Of a DNA stretch of 64,000 nt, positions 38,193 through 47,305 are shown piece after piece. Below the pieces are notes generated by a model. It ran no database searches. It was not told the origin of the DNA and saw nothing but the letters and a program-made list of their open reading frames with translations. A program made the position numbers and the translations under genes. The stretch spans positions 1 to 64,000 of the forward strand of contig WNDQ01000014.1 of assembly GCA_009912175.1 (NCBI GenBank). Reading direction: 5' to 3'. The stretch's first letter is position 1, and each line of letters opens with the position of its first letter. The DNA is from Paracidovorax wautersii. GTDB lineage: Bacteria > Pseudomonadota > Gammaproteobacteria > Burkholderiales > Burkholderiaceae_C.

Positions 38193-38837
38193 ATGAGCAA
38201 GACACTGCGCCTCGGAGACCAGGCCCCAGACTTCACACAGGCTTCCAGCCAGGGCGAGATCCACTTCCACGAATGGGCCGGCGACAGCTGGGTGCTGTTC
38301 TTCTCGCACCCGGCCGATTTCACGCCCATCTGCACGACCGAGCTCGGCCGCACCGCCGCCCTCAAGACTGAATTCGCCAAGCGGGGCGTCAAGCCCATTG
38401 CCATCAGCGTCGACACCGCCGAGTCGCACACCAAGTGGATTCCGGACATCAACGAGACCCAGAACGTCGAGGTCAACTTCCCCATCCTGGCCGACGCGGA
38501 CCGCAAGGTGGCCGAGCTCTACGACCTGATCCATCCCAACGCCTCGGCCACCAACACGGTGCGCAGCGTGTTCTTCATCGACCCCAAGAAGACCATCCGC
38601 GCGACCATCACCTACCCGCCGAGCACGGGCCGCAACTTCGACGAAATCCTGCGCGTGATCGACTCGCTGCAACTCGCCGACAGCCACAAGGTGGCCACGC
38701 CGGTGGACTGGAAGGACGGCGACGACGTCGTCATCCTGCCCAGCCTGCAGGACCCCGAAGAGATCGCCAAACGTTTCCCCAAGGGCTACAAGACCGTCAA
38801 GCCTTACCTGCGCATCACGCCGCAGCCCAACAAGTAA
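38193..38837 (+). CDS. 1-Cys peroxiredoxin (Prx6 type)
   Basis: A 214-residue peroxiredoxin. The catalytic loop PADFTPICTTE gives the peroxidatic Cys47, preceded by FFSHP, with a C-terminal KVATPVDWKDGDDVVI arm typical of Prx6. No second resolving cysteine is seen, so it is a 1-Cys enzyme that reduces H2O2 and organic peroxides with an external thiol. The upstream region is AT-rich and carries an AGGAGA site. A cytoplasmic location is expected. Confidence 0.93.
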   Translation: MSKTLRLGDQAPDFTQASSQGEIHFHEWAGDSWVLFFSHPADFTPICTTELGRTAALKTEFAKRGVKPIAISVDTAESHTKWIPDINETQNVEVNFPILADADRKVAELYDLIHPNASATNTVRSVFFIDPKKTIRATITYPPSTGRNFDEILRVIDSLQLADSHKVATPVDWKDGDDVVILPSLQDPEEIAKRFPKGYKTVKPYLRITPQPNK

Positions 38838-39060
38838 GCAGCTTGGGCGATGAGCCCGACGATGCGGTGAAGAGCCTCGAAAGAGGCCTTTTTTCTGGGC
38901 GGATTCTGGTGAGTGTGACGGCCCGCCATGCCGTGGTGTGCGTTTTCGCACAGCCACGGAAATGCGGATGTGCACACGCCGGGCGGGGGGCGTTGCTTTG
39001 CGCCACAATGTGCGGGTTTTGGCCGTCCCGGCTTTCCCCAGGATTCGAGGAGTCCCCATC

Positions 39061-39555
39061 TTGTTGAATGTCTTTCTGGCATCCCGCCGCCGCGTGCTGG
39101 GCTGGGTGTTCGTCGCTTGCGTCGCCTTGTTGGCCTTTGCGCTGTTCCTGCAGCACGTCGTCGGGCTGGAGCCCTGCCCGATGTGCATCGTCCAGCGTTA
39201 TGCCTTCATCGTCATCGGCCTGATTGCCGGCCTGTCGGCCTTGCCCAAGTCGCGCGGTGTGCACCTGGTGGGGGTTGTGCTGGCCGTCGTCGCCGCCGGT
39301 TTTGGGGCTTTTGTGGCGGCGCGCCAGAGTTTTCTGCAGTGGTATCCGCCCGAGTTCGCGTCGTGCAGCCGCGACTTCTACGGCATGATCGAGACCTTTC
39401 CGCTGCGCCGCGCCATTCCGATGATCTTTCGCGGCAGCGGCGACTGCACGGCCATCGACTGGACCTTCCTGGGCTTGAGCATTGCCAACTGGTCCTTCAT
39501 CGCCTTTGTCGCGCTGGCCGTGGCCTTGCTGTTTGCGCTGGTGCGGCGGCGCTGA
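39061..39555 (+). CDS. dsbB: Disulfide bond formation protein DsbB
   Basis: A 164-residue inner-membrane protein with four predicted helices that reoxidises DsbA and passes electrons to quinone. Functional cysteines are at the expected places: C39/C42 (PCPMC) in the first periplasmic loop and C102/C129 in the second, matching E. coli 41/44 and 104/130. The start is TTG at 39061, preceded by GAGGAG at 8-9 bp; no ATG or GTG in frame gives a family-like length. It ends before a bidirectional terminator. Confidence 0.92.
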   Translation: MLNVFLASRRRVLGWVFVACVALLAFALFLQHVVGLEPCPMCIVQRYAFIVIGLIAGLSALPKSRGVHLVGVVLAVVAAGFGAFVAARQSFLQWYPPEFASCSRDFYGMIETFPLRRAIPMIFRGSGDCTAIDWTFLGLSIANWSFIAFVALAVALLFALVRRR

Positions 39556-39597
39556 GCGACCATGCGGCGGCCTTGCAAGGCCGACCGCCCGGGCAAG

Positions 39598-39627
39598 AAA
39601 AATGGCGCCTGAAAGGGCGCCATTTTT
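39598..39627. terminator. Bidirectional terminator between dsbB and infA
   Basis: AAAAATGGCGCC and GGCGCCATTTTT form a 12-bp perfect stem with loop TGAAAG, and each side ends in a T run on its strand. It can stop transcription from both convergent genes. Confidence 0.92.
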
Positions 39628-39663
39628 GCGAGGATCTGCTGCTGCCCGATGGCAGCGCTGCGA

Positions 39664-39918
39664 TCAGCGGTTGCCGCGCGGCGTCGGCGGCGTGCGGCCG
39701 GCGATGAAGCGGAAAGTGATGCGACCCTTGGTCAGGTCGTAGGGCGACATCTCCAGCGACACCTTGTCGCCGGCGAGGATGCGGATGTGGTTCTTGCGCA
39801 TCTTGCCGCCGGTGTAGGCGATGAGCTGGTGACCATTGTCCAGCGTGACGCGGAAACGCGAGTCCGGCAGCACTTCAGTCACCAGGCCGCCCATTTCAAT
39901 CAGTTCTTCTTTGGCCAT
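39664..39918 (-). CDS. infA: Translation initiation factor IF-1 (extended, second-copy type)
   Basis: An 84-residue IF-1, longer than the usual 72. An S1-type OB fold ([42 protein letters not shown]) is followed by a 12-residue basic tail. Betaproteobacteria commonly carry such an infA2 copy apart from the ribosomal-protein operon; whether the standard copy exists cannot be seen here. The start is ATG at 39918 (MAKEEL), with an AGGATAGGA site before it. The gene stands alone with a 400-bp upstream gap holding a good minus-strand -10 box. Confidence 0.92.
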   Translation of the reverse strand: MAKEELIEMGGLVTEVLPDSRFRVTLDNGHQLIAYTGGKMRKNHIRILAGDKVSLEMSPYDLTKGRITFRFIAGRTPPTPRGNR

Positions 39919-40324
39919 CTTTTTCCTATCCTTTGACGACGACAACATTGTGCGGGACGGCTGTCCCGGGCTTGCGAGAGCACCAGGCCAACAGCCGGAT
40001 CACCGCGTGTTTGCAGGGGTTCAACATGCAGGGCCGATAGCGGATGTCGCGTCCCTGGGGCGGGCAGCGCGGGGCTGCTGCATACGGGTTGGGCGACCTC
40101 GCCACGCCGGCGACCCAAACCGACTGCGGTATCGGCGCGATCCACGAGCGCCGAACGGTCCAGGCCCACGCGACATTGAAGGTCTGGGCGGGGCGAAAAC
40201 CCCAGGCCGAAAGCTTCAGAAGATCGATTGCCTGCTTCAGGAAACAGGCAACAGTGCCGCTAGAAAGACAAGGATTATAGCATTCCGCCCGCTTTTTGAG
40301 CAGGAGTCGGCCCCTCGGGCACCA
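39919..40324 (-). promoter_or_regulatory. Long leader/promoter region of infA
   Basis: No convincing gene in this gap. On the minus strand a consensus -10 box TATAAT (40274-40279) with a weak -35 would start a transcript near 40267, leaving a leader of about 350 nt before the infA ATG. Small hairpins such as GGGG-CGAAAA-CCCC occur inside it. Confidence 0.45.
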
Positions 40325-41173
40325 CTAGGCCGGCGTGTAGGCCAGGCGCACGTAGATGGGCGCGAACGCCTCGGCCTGGGTGATTTCCACCAGCGTTTCC
40401 TTGCCCAGCTCCAGCAGCGCGACAAAGGTCACCACCAGCACCGGCCTGCCGCGGCTGGGGTCGAACAGCTCCTCGAACTCGACGAACTTGCGGCCCTGCA
40501 GCTTGCGCAGCACGATGGACATGTGCTCGCGCACCGACAGCTCCTCGCGCGTGATGGTGTGGTGCTGCACCAGCTTGGCGCGCTTGAGGATGTCGCGCCA
40601 GGCCGCCTGCAGCTCGCTGATCGCCACGTCGGGGAAGCGGGGCTGCAGCGACTGCTCGATGTGGATCTGCGCGCGCAGGAAGTCGCGGCCGATCTGCGGC
40701 AGGGTGCCCAGTTGATGCGCGGCCAGCTTGATCTGCTCGTACTCCAGCAGCCGGCGCACGAGCTCGGCGCGCGGGTCTTCGGCTTCCTCGCCGCTGTCGG
40801 TCTTCTTGGGCGGCAGCAGCATGCGCGACTTGATCTCGATCAGCATGGCGGCCATCAGCAGGTACTCGGAAGCCAACTCCAGGTTGCGGCTGCGGATTTC
40901 CTCGACATAGCTCAGGTACTGGCGCGTGACGGCCGCCATCGGAATGTCGAGGATGTTGAAGTTCTGCTTGCGGATCAGGTAGAGCAGCAGGTCCAGCGGC
41001 CCTTCGAAGGCTTCGAGGAAGACCTCGAGTGCGTCGGGCGGAATGTAGAGGTCCTGCGGCAGCGCGAACAGCGGCTCGCCATAAAGCCGCGCCACGGCCA
41101 GGTGGTCGACCACCTCGGGCTGGCCGGGCAGGTCGGTGGCGGCAGGCGTTTCAAGCCCGGTGTCGTCGCTCAT
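40325..41173 (-). CDS. scpA: Segregation and condensation protein A
   Basis: A 282-residue kleisin subunit of the ScpAB-SMC condensin-like complex. The family core (LEVFLEAFEGPLDLLLYLIRKQNFNIL) starts at about residue 50, with LIEIKSRMLLP further on and a C-terminal winged helix carrying FVALLELGKE. The first 40 residues are an unconserved acidic lead. scpB is not adjacent. It is downstream of the DUF3460 gene, separated by 38 bp. Confidence 0.92.
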   Translation of the reverse strand: MSDDTGLETPAATDLPGQPEVVDHLAVARLYGEPLFALPQDLYIPPDALEVFLEAFEGPLDLLLYLIRKQNFNILDIPMAAVTRQYLSYVEEIRSRNLELASEYLLMAAMLIEIKSRMLLPPKKTDSGEEAEDPRAELVRRLLEYEQIKLAAHQLGTLPQIGRDFLRAQIHIEQSLQPRFPDVAISELQAAWRDILKRAKLVQHHTITREELSVREHMSIVLRKLQGRKFVEFEELFDPSRGRPVLVVTFVALLELGKETLVEITQAEAFAPIYVRLAYTPA

Positions 41174-41211
41174 GGATCCGTCAGGGAAAAAACCGAAGCG
41201 CCCCGGTGGGC

Positions 41212-41418
41212 TTACTTGCCGTCGGCCTGGTAGACATAGGGTTTTTGGCGCACGCGCGCACGGGCGGCTTCGGCCTGGGTTTCGCGGTTGATGTCCTTGT
41301 CCCACAGCAGGGCGCGGCCGGCTTTCTGCTCGGCTTCGAGTGAGGGCTTTTCCTCGTGCAGTTCCTGGAGGAAGCGGGTCGTATCGGAGACGTAGTCGGG
41401 GCGACGGAAGAACGACAT
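41212..41418 (-). CDS. DUF3460 small protein
   Basis: A 68-residue protein of the DUF3460 family. The whole sequence matches the family, with SFFRRPDYVSDTTRFLQELH at the start and a RARVRQKPYVYQ end. Members are confined to Burkholderiales-like betaproteobacteria and usually sit next to scpA, as here; function is unknown. It is mostly charged and helical, probably cytoplasmic. The ATG at 41418 has no strong Shine-Dalgarno. Confidence 0.85.
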   Translation of the reverse strand: MSFFRRPDYVSDTTRFLQELHEEKPSLEAEQKAGRALLWDKDINRETQAEAARARVRQKPYVYQADGK

Positions 41419-41493
41419 AAACTGCGGCTTTCTGGTGGGGAGGATGCGGACCGGGAAAAATAACCCGGCCGGGCGTGATTTTAATGGGGACGC

Positions 41494-42036
41494 ATGATGT
41501 GGCAAAACGCAATGTACTGGCTGGAGACGCATCTGGGGTGGGTCGCCGTCGCGGCGCTGGTGGTGATGGCTGCATTGGTGCTGGCCGGTTGTGACAGCCG
41601 TCGCATCGAGAAGCTGGAGGAGGGCGTCTCGACCGAAGCCGACGTGCGCGCCGCCATGGGCGAGCCCGAGCACATCTGGCCGGAGGCCGGCGGCGCCCGC
41701 ACGCTGGAGTACAACCGCCAGCCCAAGGGACACCGCAACTACATGATCACCGTCGGCGCCAACGGCGTCATGACCGCGCTGGTCCAGGTGCTCACGCCCG
41801 AGCGTTTTGCGCTGGCCGTGCCCGGCCTGTCGCAGGAAGAGATGCGGCGCCTGTACGGCCGGCCGGCGCGTGTCGTTCCCTATGCGCTCAAGGGCGAGAC
41901 CGACTGGACCTGGCATTACCTGGAAAACGGCAGCCAGAGCTACAGCTTCACCGCCACCTTCGGTGGTCCTGAGGGCCGCCTGCTGCGCACGGCGCGCACG
42001 CTCGACGAATCCAACAGCGTGCCCGATCCACGTTGA
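41494..42036 (+). CDS. BamE-domain lipoprotein
   Basis: A 180-residue lipoprotein with lipobox VLAGC (Cys33) after one hydrophobic segment. It has a SmpA/OmlA-type fold (IEKLEEGVSTEADVRAAMGEP), the module used by BamE in outer-membrane protein assembly. It is probably not BamE itself, which is shorter; a second region with PGLSQEEMRRLYGRPA looks like a duplicated domain. A GGGGA site precedes tandem ATGs at 41494/41497. The lipoprotein call is strong, the precise role is not. Confidence 0.82.
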   Translation: MMWQNAMYWLETHLGWVAVAALVVMAALVLAGCDSRRIEKLEEGVSTEADVRAAMGEPEHIWPEAGGARTLEYNRQPKGHRNYMITVGANGVMTALVQVLTPERFALAVPGLSQEEMRRLYGRPARVVPYALKGETDWTWHYLENGSQSYSFTATFGGPEGRLLRTARTLDESNSVPDPR

Positions 42037-42041
42037 CCTCC

Positions 42042-42059
42042 AAGCGCCGTCAGGCGCTT
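42042..42059. terminator. Hairpin between convergent genes
   Basis: The perfect arms AAGCGCC and GGCGCTT with a GTCA loop lie between the BamE-domain gene and metG. The T-tract is weak, so termination is plausible but not certain. Confidence 0.5.
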
Positions 42060-42069
42060 CGGGGGGCGT

Positions 42070-44136
42070 TTAATGAATCCGCATGCCGGGCTGCGCGCCA
42101 GCGACCGGTTCAAGCACATAGATGCCGGGCTGCGCCTTCTCGTCGGCGTGGCTGGCGGCCAGCACCATGCCTTCGCTGACGCCGAACTTCATCTTGCGCG
42201 GCGCCAGGTTGGCGACCACCACGGTGTGTTTGCCCACCAAGTCCTCGGGCTTGTAGTGGCTGGCGATGCCAGAGAACACATTGCGCGTGCGGCCTTCGCC
42301 CACGTCCAGCGTGAGCTGCAGCAGCTTGGTCGAGCCTTCGACGGCCTTGCATTCGACGATCTTGGCGATGCGCAGGTCGATCTTGGCGAAGTCGTCGATG
42401 CCGATGGTCTCGGCGATTTCCTCGCCGCCGGGCGTGGCCTTCTCGACCACCGGGGCCGGGGCTTCGAACAGAGCGTCGAGCTGCTGGACGTCCACGCGCT
42501 GCATCAGGTGTTTGTACAGGCCGATGGCATGGCCCGCGCCGAGCAGGCTTTGCGCATCGGCGAACTGCAGCGGCGCCACGCTGAGGAAACCCTCGACCTG
42601 TTCGGCCACGGCCGGCAGGATGGGCTTGAGGTAGATGGTCAGCAGGCGGAAGGACTCGATGCAGGTGGTGCAGACGTCCTGCAGGCGCGCGTCCATGCCG
42701 TCCTGCTTGGCCAGGTCCCAGGGCTTGTTGGCGTCCACGTATTCGTTGACGCGGTCGCACAGCTGCATGATCTCGCGCACGACGCGGGCCGTGTCGCGGC
42801 TTTCGTAGGCCTGGACGATGGCGTCACTCTGGCCGCGCAACTGCGCCAGCAGGGCCTGGCCGTCCTCGCTGACCGTGCCCAGCTTGCCGCCGAAACGTTT
42901 GGCGATGAAGCCGGCCGCGCGCGAGGCGATGTTCACGTACTTGCCGATCAGGTCGGCGTTGACGCGGGCCATGAAGTCTTCGGGGTTGAAGTCGATGTCT
43001 TCGTTCTTGCCGTTGAGCTTGGCACCCAGGTAGTAACGCAGCCACTCGGGGTTCATCTGCAGGCTCAGGTACTTGAGCGGGTCCAGGCCGGTGCCGCGGC
43101 TCTTGCTCATCTTCTCGCCGTTGTTGACGGTCAGGAAGCCGTGCACGCAGATCTTGGTCGGCGTCTTGCGGCCGCTGAACTTGAGCATGGCCGGCCAGAA
43201 CAGCGTGTGGAAGGTGATGATGTCCTTGCCGATGAAGTGGTACTGCTCAAGCGCCGGGTCGGCCATGTAGGCGTCGTAGTCCTCGCCGCGCCGGTTCAGC
43301 AGGTTCTTGAGCGAGGCCAGGTAGCCCACGGGCGCGTCCAGCCATACATAGAAATACTTGCCGGGCGCGTCGGGGATCTCGATGCCGAAGTAGGGCGCGT
43401 CGCGCGAGATGTCCCAGTCGCCCAGGCCCTCGCTGGTCGTGCCGTCCGGGTTGGTGCGCACACCGAACCATTCCTTGATCTTGTTGGCCACCTCGGGCTG
43501 CACGTGCACGCCGTCCTGCGTCCACTCGGTCAGGAAGGCGACGCAGCGCGGGTCGGACAGCTTGAAGAAGAAATGCTCGGAGCTCTTGAGCACGGGCTTG
43601 GCGCCCGACAGTGCCGAGTAGGGGTTGATCAGGTCGGTCGGCGCGTAGACCGAGCTGCAGACCTCGCAGTTGTCGCCGTACTGGTCCTTGGCGTGGCAGC
43701 GCGGGCATTCGCCCTTGATGAAGCGGTCAGGCAGGAACATGTTCTTTTCGGGGTCGAAGAACTGTTCGATGGTGCGGCTTTCGATGAAGCCGGCAGCCTT
43801 GAGGTCGAGGTAGATCTGCTGCGACAGCGCGTGGTTTTCCGGGCTGTCGGTGTTGCTCCAGTTGTCGAAGGCGATGTGAAAGCCGTCGAGGTACTGCTTG
43901 CGGCCCGCCGCGATGTCGGCCACGAACTGCTGCGGCGTCTTGCCGGCCTTCTCGGCCGCGATCATGATCGGCGCGCCGTGCGCGTCGTCGGCGCCCACGA
44001 AGTTGACCGCGTGGCCCTGCATCCGCTGCGCACGCACCCAGGTATCGGCCTGGATGTATTCCATGATGTGGCCGATGTGGAAGGTGCCGTTGGCATACGG
44101 CAGGGCGGTCGTGACGAAGAATTTGCGTTGGGACAT
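42070..44136 (-). CDS. metG: Methionyl-tRNA synthetase
   Basis: A 688-residue class I synthetase. It has the HIGH-type motif HIGH after YANGTF, a zinc knuckle ([17 protein letters not shown]), KMSKS in the activation loop, an anticodon-binding alpha domain and a C-terminal tRNA-binding OB domain from about residue 585 ([19 protein letters not shown]). It charges tRNA-Met. The start at 44136 (MSQRKFF) is chosen over 44160, matching the family N-terminus. It is convergent with the BamE-domain gene. Confidence 0.97.
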   Translation of the reverse strand: MSQRKFFVTTALPYANGTFHIGHIMEYIQADTWVRAQRMQGHAVNFVGADDAHGAPIMIAAEKAGKTPQQFVADIAAGRKQYLDGFHIAFDNWSNTDSPENHALSQQIYLDLKAAGFIESRTIEQFFDPEKNMFLPDRFIKGECPRCHAKDQYGDNCEVCSSVYAPTDLINPYSALSGAKPVLKSSEHFFFKLSDPRCVAFLTEWTQDGVHVQPEVANKIKEWFGVRTNPDGTTSEGLGDWDISRDAPYFGIEIPDAPGKYFYVWLDAPVGYLASLKNLLNRRGEDYDAYMADPALEQYHFIGKDIITFHTLFWPAMLKFSGRKTPTKICVHGFLTVNNGEKMSKSRGTGLDPLKYLSLQMNPEWLRYYLGAKLNGKNEDIDFNPEDFMARVNADLIGKYVNIASRAAGFIAKRFGGKLGTVSEDGQALLAQLRGQSDAIVQAYESRDTARVVREIMQLCDRVNEYVDANKPWDLAKQDGMDARLQDVCTTCIESFRLLTIYLKPILPAVAEQVEGFLSVAPLQFADAQSLLGAGHAIGLYKHLMQRVDVQQLDALFEAPAPVVEKATPGGEEIAETIGIDDFAKIDLRIAKIVECKAVEGSTKLLQLTLDVGEGRTRNVFSGIASHYKPEDLVGKHTVVVANLAPRKMKFGVSEGMVLAASHADEKAQPGIYVLEPVAGAQPGMRIH

Positions 44137-44205
44137 CGTTGCGGACTCAGGCTGGGGCAAGGCTGGCTCGGGGGGAACCGGTCATTTTACGGCGCGTGGC
44201 GCTGT

Positions 44206-44793
44206 TCACAGCAGCTTGCGGCGGTGCAGCCAGTCGACCAGCGCTTCGGCGTCCAGCACGCGGATGTGGTGTTCGGCAGCCCAGCGGCTGGCCTGTTCGG
44301 TGACGCTGCCGCAGGCCACGACGATGCCGTCGGCCGCGCCCTCGGCGGCCATGGCCTGGGTCAGCTCGCGCAGGGGCTCGGCACCCAGGCTGCTGGCCTT
44401 GAAACGACGCGTCTGCACCAGGGTGAGGGCGCCTGCGCGGTCCAGCCGCAGGTCGGCGCCGGTGCGGCTGGTGGCCTGGACCGTGTAGCCGTCGGCGCCG
44501 AAGCCGCGCTGCAGCAGGGCGGTTAACTCGCGGCCGTTCATGCTCAGCAGCCGGGCCAGCGCCGCTTCGCGCTGCGCGGCCGAGGGCTGGTTCCACTGGC
44601 GGCCGAAGGCGACCACGCCGATGGCCCAGAACGGCAGCGAGCCCATGGCGCCCACCGGCGCGTAGGCCACGGGCAGCGCCACGAAGGCGATGAGCGTGAT
44701 GGCCAGCGCCAGCGAGAAGCTGATCCACCAGCGCGAGCGCAGCAGGATGGCGAACAGGGAATTGGGCGGCAGCTTGAACTTCGGGAATTTCAT
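44206..44793 (-). CDS. Membrane-anchored Mrr-type nuclease-like protein
   Basis: A 195-residue protein with two predicted membrane helices (about 15-35 and 45-62) followed by an Mrr/PD-(D/E)xK fold (about 80-195). The fold motif is visible as GADLRLDRAG then LTLVQTRRFKASS. The usual D..(E/Q)xK lysine is replaced here by Arg in QTR, so catalysis may be weak or lost. Proteins of this shape are common in Burkholderiales next to metG-apbC and their role is not known. No methylase is adjacent, so it is not part of a standard restriction system. Confidence 0.72.
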   Translation of the reverse strand: MKFPKFKLPPNSLFAILLRSRWWISFSLALAITLIAFVALPVAYAPVGAMGSLPFWAIGVVAFGRQWNQPSAAQREAALARLLSMNGRELTALLQRGFGADGYTVQATSRTGADLRLDRAGALTLVQTRRFKASSLGAEPLRELTQAMAAEGAADGIVVACGSVTEQASRWAAEHHIRVLDAEALVDWLHRRKLL

Positions 44794-44959
44794 CGGGGCG
44801 GCGAAAACGCGGTCGAGGCGAGGAGGAGGGAAAGCGCGGAGTGGATCCGCATTGTCGCCGCTGTGCCAGCCTCAGGGGTTTTGCCGGTCCCCGGTGGTGT
44901 CTGAATAGGGAAGCCCTAGACTATGCGGATCCCTGAAGATGAAAGACGAGAGAACCGAG

Positions 44960-46051
44960 ATGGCATTGACTGAGCAGGCCGTGCTCGCCGCGCTGGGCAC
45001 CGTGGCGGACCCGAGCACGGGCAAGGATTTCGTGAGCACCCGGCAGTTGAAGAACCTGCGCATCGACGGTGCGCGCGTGTTTTTCGACGTCGAGATGAAC
45101 TACCCCGCGCGCAGCCAGTGGCCGGCGCTGGGCGATGCGCTGGCCGCGGCCGTGCGCCAGATCGACGCGGCCGCCGAGGTGCGGCCCAACTTCAGCACAC
45201 GCATCATCAGCCATGCGGCCCAGCGCGGGCTGCAATTGCTGCCGCAGGTCAAGAACATCGTGGCCGTGGCCTCGGGCAAGGGTGGTGTGGGCAAGAGCAC
45301 GACCGCCGCCAACCTGGCGCTGGCGCTGGCCGCCGAGGGCGCGCGCGTGGGCCTGCTCGACGCCGACATCTACGGCCCCAGCCAGCCCATGATGCTGGGC
45401 GTGAGCGGCAAGCCCGCCAGCAGCGACGGCAAGACCATGGAGCCGCTCGAAGGCCACGGCGTGCAGGTGATGTCGATCGGTTTCCTGATCGAGCAGGACC
45501 AGGCCATGATCTGGCGCGGCCCCATGGCCACCCAGGCGCTGGAGCAGATGCTGCGCCAGACCAACTGGCACGAGCTGGACTACCTGCTGGTCGACATGCC
45601 GCCGGGCACGGGCGACATCCAGCTCACGCTGGCGCAGCGCGTGCCGGTCAACGGCGCGGTGATCGTGACCACGCCACAGGACATTGCGTTGCTGGACGCG
45701 CGCAAGGGCATCAAGATGTTCGAGAAGGTGGGCGTGCCCATCCTGGGCGTGGTCGAGAACATGGCCGTGTACTGCTGCCCCAACTGCGGCCACACCGAAC
45801 ACATCTTCGGCGCCGACGGCGGCAAGAAGCTGTCGGCCGACTACGGCGTGGACTACCTGGGCTCGCTGCCGCTGGCCCTGCAGATCCGCGAGCAGGCCGA
45901 TGGCGGCACGCCCACGGTGGCGGCCGACCCGCACGGCGAGGTCGCGGCGATCTACCGGGCCGTGGCGCGCCAGGTGGCGCTCAAGATCGCGGTGCAGGCC
46001 AAGGACTACTCGGCCAAGTTTCCGTCCATCACCATCAGCAAGAACACGTGA
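44960..46051 (+). CDS. apbC: Mrp/ApbC iron-sulfur carrier ATPase
   Basis: A 363-residue P-loop ATPase that binds and delivers Fe-S clusters. A DUF59-type N-terminal domain (about 1-85) precedes a deviant Walker A SGKGGVGKST (about 105-114). Next come the DADIYGPSQ motif, DMPPGTGD and a CxxC-type cluster motif (YCCPNCGH) near residue 272. This domain order is standard. The stop overlaps the start of a LysR gene by 4 bp. The ATG at 44960 is chosen over 44939 because it fits the family N-terminus. Confidence 0.93.
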   Translation: MALTEQAVLAALGTVADPSTGKDFVSTRQLKNLRIDGARVFFDVEMNYPARSQWPALGDALAAAVRQIDAAAEVRPNFSTRIISHAAQRGLQLLPQVKNIVAVASGKGGVGKSTTAANLALALAAEGARVGLLDADIYGPSQPMMLGVSGKPASSDGKTMEPLEGHGVQVMSIGFLIEQDQAMIWRGPMATQALEQMLRQTNWHELDYLLVDMPPGTGDIQLTLAQRVPVNGAVIVTTPQDIALLDARKGIKMFEKVGVPILGVVENMAVYCCPNCGHTEHIFGADGGKKLSADYGVDYLGSLPLALQIREQADGGTPTVAADPHGEVAAIYRAVARQVALKIAVQAKDYSAKFPSITISKNT

Positions 46052-47010
46052 ACCTGATCGCCTCGATGCGCTACCTGGTGGCGCTCAACGAGCATCGCCA
46101 TTTCGGCCGCGCGGCGCAGGCCTGCTACATCACGCAGCCGGCGCTGTCCAATGCGCTGCGGGCGCTCGAAGAGGAATTCGGCACGGCGATCGTCAAGCGA
46201 GGCCGCGCCTTCGTGGGCTTCACGCCCGAGGGCGAGCGTGTGCTGGCCAGCGCCCAGCGCATCCTGCGTGAGCAGGAGATGCTGCAACAGGAACTCGACA
46301 GCGCCGCCGGCCGCCCGCAGGGCCGGCTGTCGATTGGCGCGGTGCCCGCGGCCATGCCGGTGGCCGCGCGTTTTGCCACGCTGCTGCAGGCGTGCCACCC
46401 GGGCATCCGGCCGGTGCTGCGCTCGATGAGTTCACCCGAGATCGAGATCGGCATCGAGAGCCTGTCGCTGGACATCGGGCTGGGCTACATCGACCGCATC
46501 GACCAGCGCCAGGCCCGCATGGACGCGCTGCCGCAGTACACCGAACACTACTTCCTGCTGCGCCGCGCGGCCCAGCCCGCGCGCGACCGGCTGCGCATCG
46601 CCGAACCGACCACCTGGATGCAGGCGGCGCAGCAGGCGCTGTGCCTGCTCACGCCCGAGATGCACTACCGCACCATCGTGGACAGCGCGCTGGCCATGGC
46701 CGGCGCGCAGGTGCAGCCGGCCATCGAGACCAACTGCATCCTCAGCCTGGCGGTGACGGTGCTCGACGGCGACTTGCAGGGCATCTTGCCGGGCGCGCTG
46801 GTCTCGGCGGTCAGCGGCTACCGCGAGCTGGAGGCCGCGCCGCTGGTGGGGCCCGATCTGCGCACGCCCATCGGCTTCATGGTGCCCGCGGGCGGGCGCC
46901 CCTCGCGCACGCTGCAGGCGGCGCTCGAATTCAGCCGCGATCCGCAATGGATCCGCCACGCGGCCGCGCACAGCGGGCCGCTCGTGCCCCTGCCGCAGCC
47001 CGCGCAATAA
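46048..47010 (+). CDS. LysR-type regulator, probably of the formate/oxalate cluster
   Basis: A 320-residue LysR regulator starting with GTG at 46048, overlapping the apbC stop (GTGA). The N-terminal HTH contains YITQPALSNALRALEEEFG. The C-terminal effector domain is a normal LysR substrate fold. It lies directly upstream of an OxlT-like carrier and an FdhF/YdeP oxidoreductase on the same strand, so it probably regulates them; LysR genes are usually divergent, so this tandem order is less typical. A 6-bp inverted repeat lies before the carrier gene. Confidence 0.88.
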   Translation: MNLIASMRYLVALNEHRHFGRAAQACYITQPALSNALRALEEEFGTAIVKRGRAFVGFTPEGERVLASAQRILREQEMLQQELDSAAGRPQGRLSIGAVPAAMPVAARFATLLQACHPGIRPVLRSMSSPEIEIGIESLSLDIGLGYIDRIDQRQARMDALPQYTEHYFLLRRAAQPARDRLRIAEPTTWMQAAQQALCLLTPEMHYRTIVDSALAMAGAQVQPAIETNCILSLAVTVLDGDLQGILPGALVSAVSGYRELEAAPLVGPDLRTPIGFMVPAGGRPSRTLQAALEFSRDPQWIRHAAAHSGPLVPLPQPAQ

Positions 47011-47305
47011 CCTTCGGTCTTCATCAGGCATGCCGTGCCGGCCACCGTGCCGGCAGGCTGCGTCGTGCGGAAAAAGATGAGCGGGGACAAGGCGCAGGCC
47101 TTGCACGATTCGCGCCGCTAATGGGGCGATAGCTCGATGTGATTTGACGCGGCTCCGGGGGCCGCGAACAATCCGCCCGCCTCGGAGCCTGCCACTGGCT
47201 CCGGACCTTGTGGGTTGGCAAGGCGAGGAGAGTCTCTGACCGCGGCATTCTAGTCGTGACTGTCAGTGATTTCAATAAATTCTGAAATAACTGGAGAAAT
47301 CTAAC
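47011..47305 (+). other. Intergenic promoter region before the OxlT-like gene
   Basis: This 295-bp gap without a gene contains a GC hairpin GCGGC-TCCGGG-GGCCGC and an A/T-rich segment with the inverted repeat listed separately. The AT-rich end is the likely core promoter and operator region. Confidence 0.45.
47269..47288. promoter_or_regulatory. Inverted repeat ATTTCA-N8-TGAAAT
   Basis: Perfect 6-bp arms in an AT-rich stretch 18 bp before the carrier ATG. The symmetry and T/A ends suit a LysR-type operator for the upstream regulator; inferred. Confidence 0.45.

Noticed and set aside
39900-40169. Short open frame in the infA upstream gap
   Set aside because: It overlaps the infA start, has no ribosome-binding site and no recognisable content.
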